A stretch of 64,000 bases of DNA from Synchiropus splendidus (taxonomy: Eukaryota > Chordata > Actinopteri > Syngnathiformes > Callionymidae), in the NCBI RefSeq assembly GCF_027744825.2, contig NC_071342.1:21172501-21236500 (forward strand), read 5' to 3'. How positions within the stretch are numbered: the stretch's first letter is position 1; the number at the start of each line of letters is the position of its first letter. Shown one piece after another: positions 62,085-64,000 of the stretch. The translations under genes and the position numbers were made by a program. Under the pieces are notes generated by a model that did no database searches, was not told the DNA's origin, and worked only from the letters and a program-made list of their open reading frames with translations.

Positions 62085-62215
62085 TTCTCGGTCGGAAAAG
62101 AACGTTGGGTCCAGGTTACAGCTGAGGCTCTTCCCCAGTCAGAGTAGCAGTCCGTCATGGGGAAGAAAGAGCTGAGCCAGAAGGTAAAGCTCTCAACACA
62201 GAAATATTAGGTGAG
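62085..62215 (+). repeat. Degenerate LINE-tail fragment
   Basis: GAGCTGAGCCAGAAGGTAAA and GCTCTCAACACAG match the order and wording of 39724-39755 in the longest copy. Confidence 0.5.
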
Positions 62216-63912
62216 AAAGTTGTTGATTCTGATTGTGTTTTGGCGTCACTGTTGAGTCGGTTGCTGGTTATGTTGTTACTTACGTCTTGGGCTGATTTGC
62301 CTCGAGGAAAACATGGCAGTCCTCTTGCAGTTCACCAAACACACTTGGCCAGAAAAGTCTGAGACAAAATCCGACCCCCCACATGGACTAAAGTTTGTGT
62401 TCATGTCGCACATTTCTAGTTAAACAGACTCTGTCCGGAAGTGTGTTAGTTACCTCCATGTAAATAGAAAAAGAATAAATCACAAAGACAATAATAAATT
62501 CAATAAGAAATAATCATTAATAAATTAATAAAGTCATAGTGATCCAAAAAGGGGGTGGCAAAAAAATGTATGAACTGTTGAGGCAAACAGTGGAAAAACT
62601 ACAGCGAAGAAGTGCAACAGAAAAAAGTGGACCCATAAAATACGTCAGTGACTGAACAAAAGTCAGCCTCGGCAAAACTAATATAAAAAAAAGGTTTACA
62701 TGAAATGAATCTGACAGATCAAAAGCTCTAAACTAGTAAACTAATAAGTGGTAATACAAAATAAATTCCATGAAAAATGTAGATGTAAAATGTCAAGAGC
62801 ATAGATGGCTGTCACTGTAAAGAGGTCATCCTGGGTCCACACAGTTATACAGTTTTGTCAAGTTGAAAACTCAACTTAACAAAAAAAGGAAGTGGAAGAA
62901 CAAAATAAAACATAACAATTGTCACACATTGACAGAAAAAAAAGAATTTCCTCCTCAAATACCATGCTGTCAACAGCAGAATTTTCAATCTGAAAAAAAA
63001 GCGACTTAACTGACTGAACTTTATTTACACTGATAATGAATCGCATTAAACCTGCTGCATTGTGCTTTTATAGTCCCATATTATGCTGCGAGTGATCTGG
63101 TGTGAAACTCTGGTAATCAGATTAACTGAGGAATATATCGACTTGTGTGTTGCAGCAGAATCACACTGAGGGATTAGAATGGTTAATCTCTATTTTGAAT
63201 ACCAATTGCGACGCTAATGTTTCCTGGTGATGTCTGAGCAAATGATTTCTGCTTTCAAGAAGGAAGGCTCCGTCAAAAACTGCTCCCTCTGTTCTCTGGA
63301 AAGTCATTGCCCGATGCCGAATACATTAGCATGTGAATTTATGTTAATGCCAGGTTTCTTCTCTGTTCCCCCCGAGCTGCTGTCACTTCCTGTATGGTGC
63401 TGAAGGGAACCGGCTCGGAAGCGCTCCCCTCTTCGGAGACAAATGTTTTCCAGCGTGAGATAATGATTTACACACGCTCACGTTTATTGCCGACACTTGC
63501 CAACCATCCCTCCTGAGTTCTTGAGTCAGGAAAAGTGGTGAGAGTGTCAGACAACTTTGTCCTGGTGAGGCCGAGAGTGATTCATCTTCAGACTCACACA
63601 CACACACACACCCCGGCTGTCAGAGCGCTGCTCTCAGGGGCGTCCGGTTAAAGCTTGCCCTTGTTCCACGTCCTCCTGTCTGTGGTTCCTGGCCCGCTGA
63701 GGCCTCACTCTGCTGTTTCTGGACACTTAAGCGTGCAAATATTCAGCCTCCCACTGGACGCAGTCGAGGTCCATTGTTGTGAAAGTTGTTGCAGGATTAA
63801 GAAAGTGGAGTATAAACACCAGCGCTGCTCCTATTTGGAGCTGACCTTTCAAAGTGGCTGGAAAAGTTTGGAAAAACTCTCATCAAGCGCTCCAAATGTT
63901 TCAGGGATAGAG

Positions 63913-64000
63913 CAGCGCTCCCCAACCTTTTTATCACTGCGAATCGGTAAATTGGAACGTGGCCTGGAAGTTGCCACTTTGTCCAGTCATATAAGGCCTC
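63913..64000 (+). mobile_element. hAT-like left end, cut by window edge
   Basis: CAGCGCTCCCCAACCTTTTT resembles the classic CAGTGGTCCCCAACC terminus of hAT elements. The rest is beyond the window, so neither the right end nor a duplication can be checked. Confidence 0.45.

Larger units (their letters stand above)
61084..64000 (+). other. stk32c: stk32c intron 2 (start only)
   Basis: It begins with donor GTAAGA. I searched the rest of the window for the next kinase segment (the VCIVQK-type strand) and found none, so the intron runs past 64000. It holds a LINE-tail scrap at 62085-62215, a CA run at 63592-63611 and a hAT-like end at 63913. Confidence 0.8.

Noticed and set aside
61084..64000. 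Third stk32c coding exon
   Set aside because: I searched for the VCIVQK-type strand that should follow FGK and saw no matching peptide with splice sites before the window ends.

Overview
The window looks like teleost fish nuclear DNA. Coding sequence is split by long introns with GT-AG junctions. About 99% of the window is non-coding and rich in microsatellites, non-LTR retrotransposon tails and short hAT-type elements. The only two recognisable genes are vertebrate genes that also neighbour each other on human chromosome 10q26.3. I see no prokaryotic features, CRISPR arrays or rRNA genes, and no convincing tRNA gene. The species cannot be fixed from the window alone.

Layout. 1-16170 is intergenic and downstream of pwwp2b; it holds a 78-bp minisatellite (9982-10438), a tandem (CAA/AAT) duplication and one hAT MITE. 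pwwp2b lies on the minus strand with two coding exons (19774-19913 and 16171-17893), giving a complete 620-residue protein with a C-terminal PWWP domain. 20271-25900 is intergenic, with no sign of LRRC27, which separates the two genes in human. stk32c lies on the plus strand: coding exon 1 is at 26408-26489, then a 34.5-kb intron, then coding exon 2 (glycine-rich loop of the kinase) at 61028-61083. The rest of the kinase is beyond the window.

The two genes are divergent, with start codons 6.5 kb apart. PWWP2B belongs to a family of chromatin proteins that read H3K36-methylated nucleosomes and recruit NuRD-type components. STK32C (YANK3) is a poorly studied AGC-related Ser/Thr kinase. Nothing here suggests they act together; the pairing is conserved synteny.

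Stk32c intron 1 holds most of the mobile DNA: two hAT MITEs of a family also present at 14440, another hAT element with a perfect target duplication, a Ty3/Gypsy-like 3' remnant (integrase C-terminus, polypurine tract, LTR), RTE-like and other LINE tails, two diverged copies of a 0.9-kb dispersed repeat, and a roughly 580-bp ATCT/ATCC tract.

I found no previously undescribed multi-gene system. The most interesting points are the start-site architecture of stk32c (overlapping upstream ORF, weak first ATG, strong second ATG giving a myristoylation-type N-terminus), the three-copy hAT MITE family with target duplications, the codon-periodic minisatellite, and a near-perfect 28-bp-arm hairpin just upstream of stk32c.
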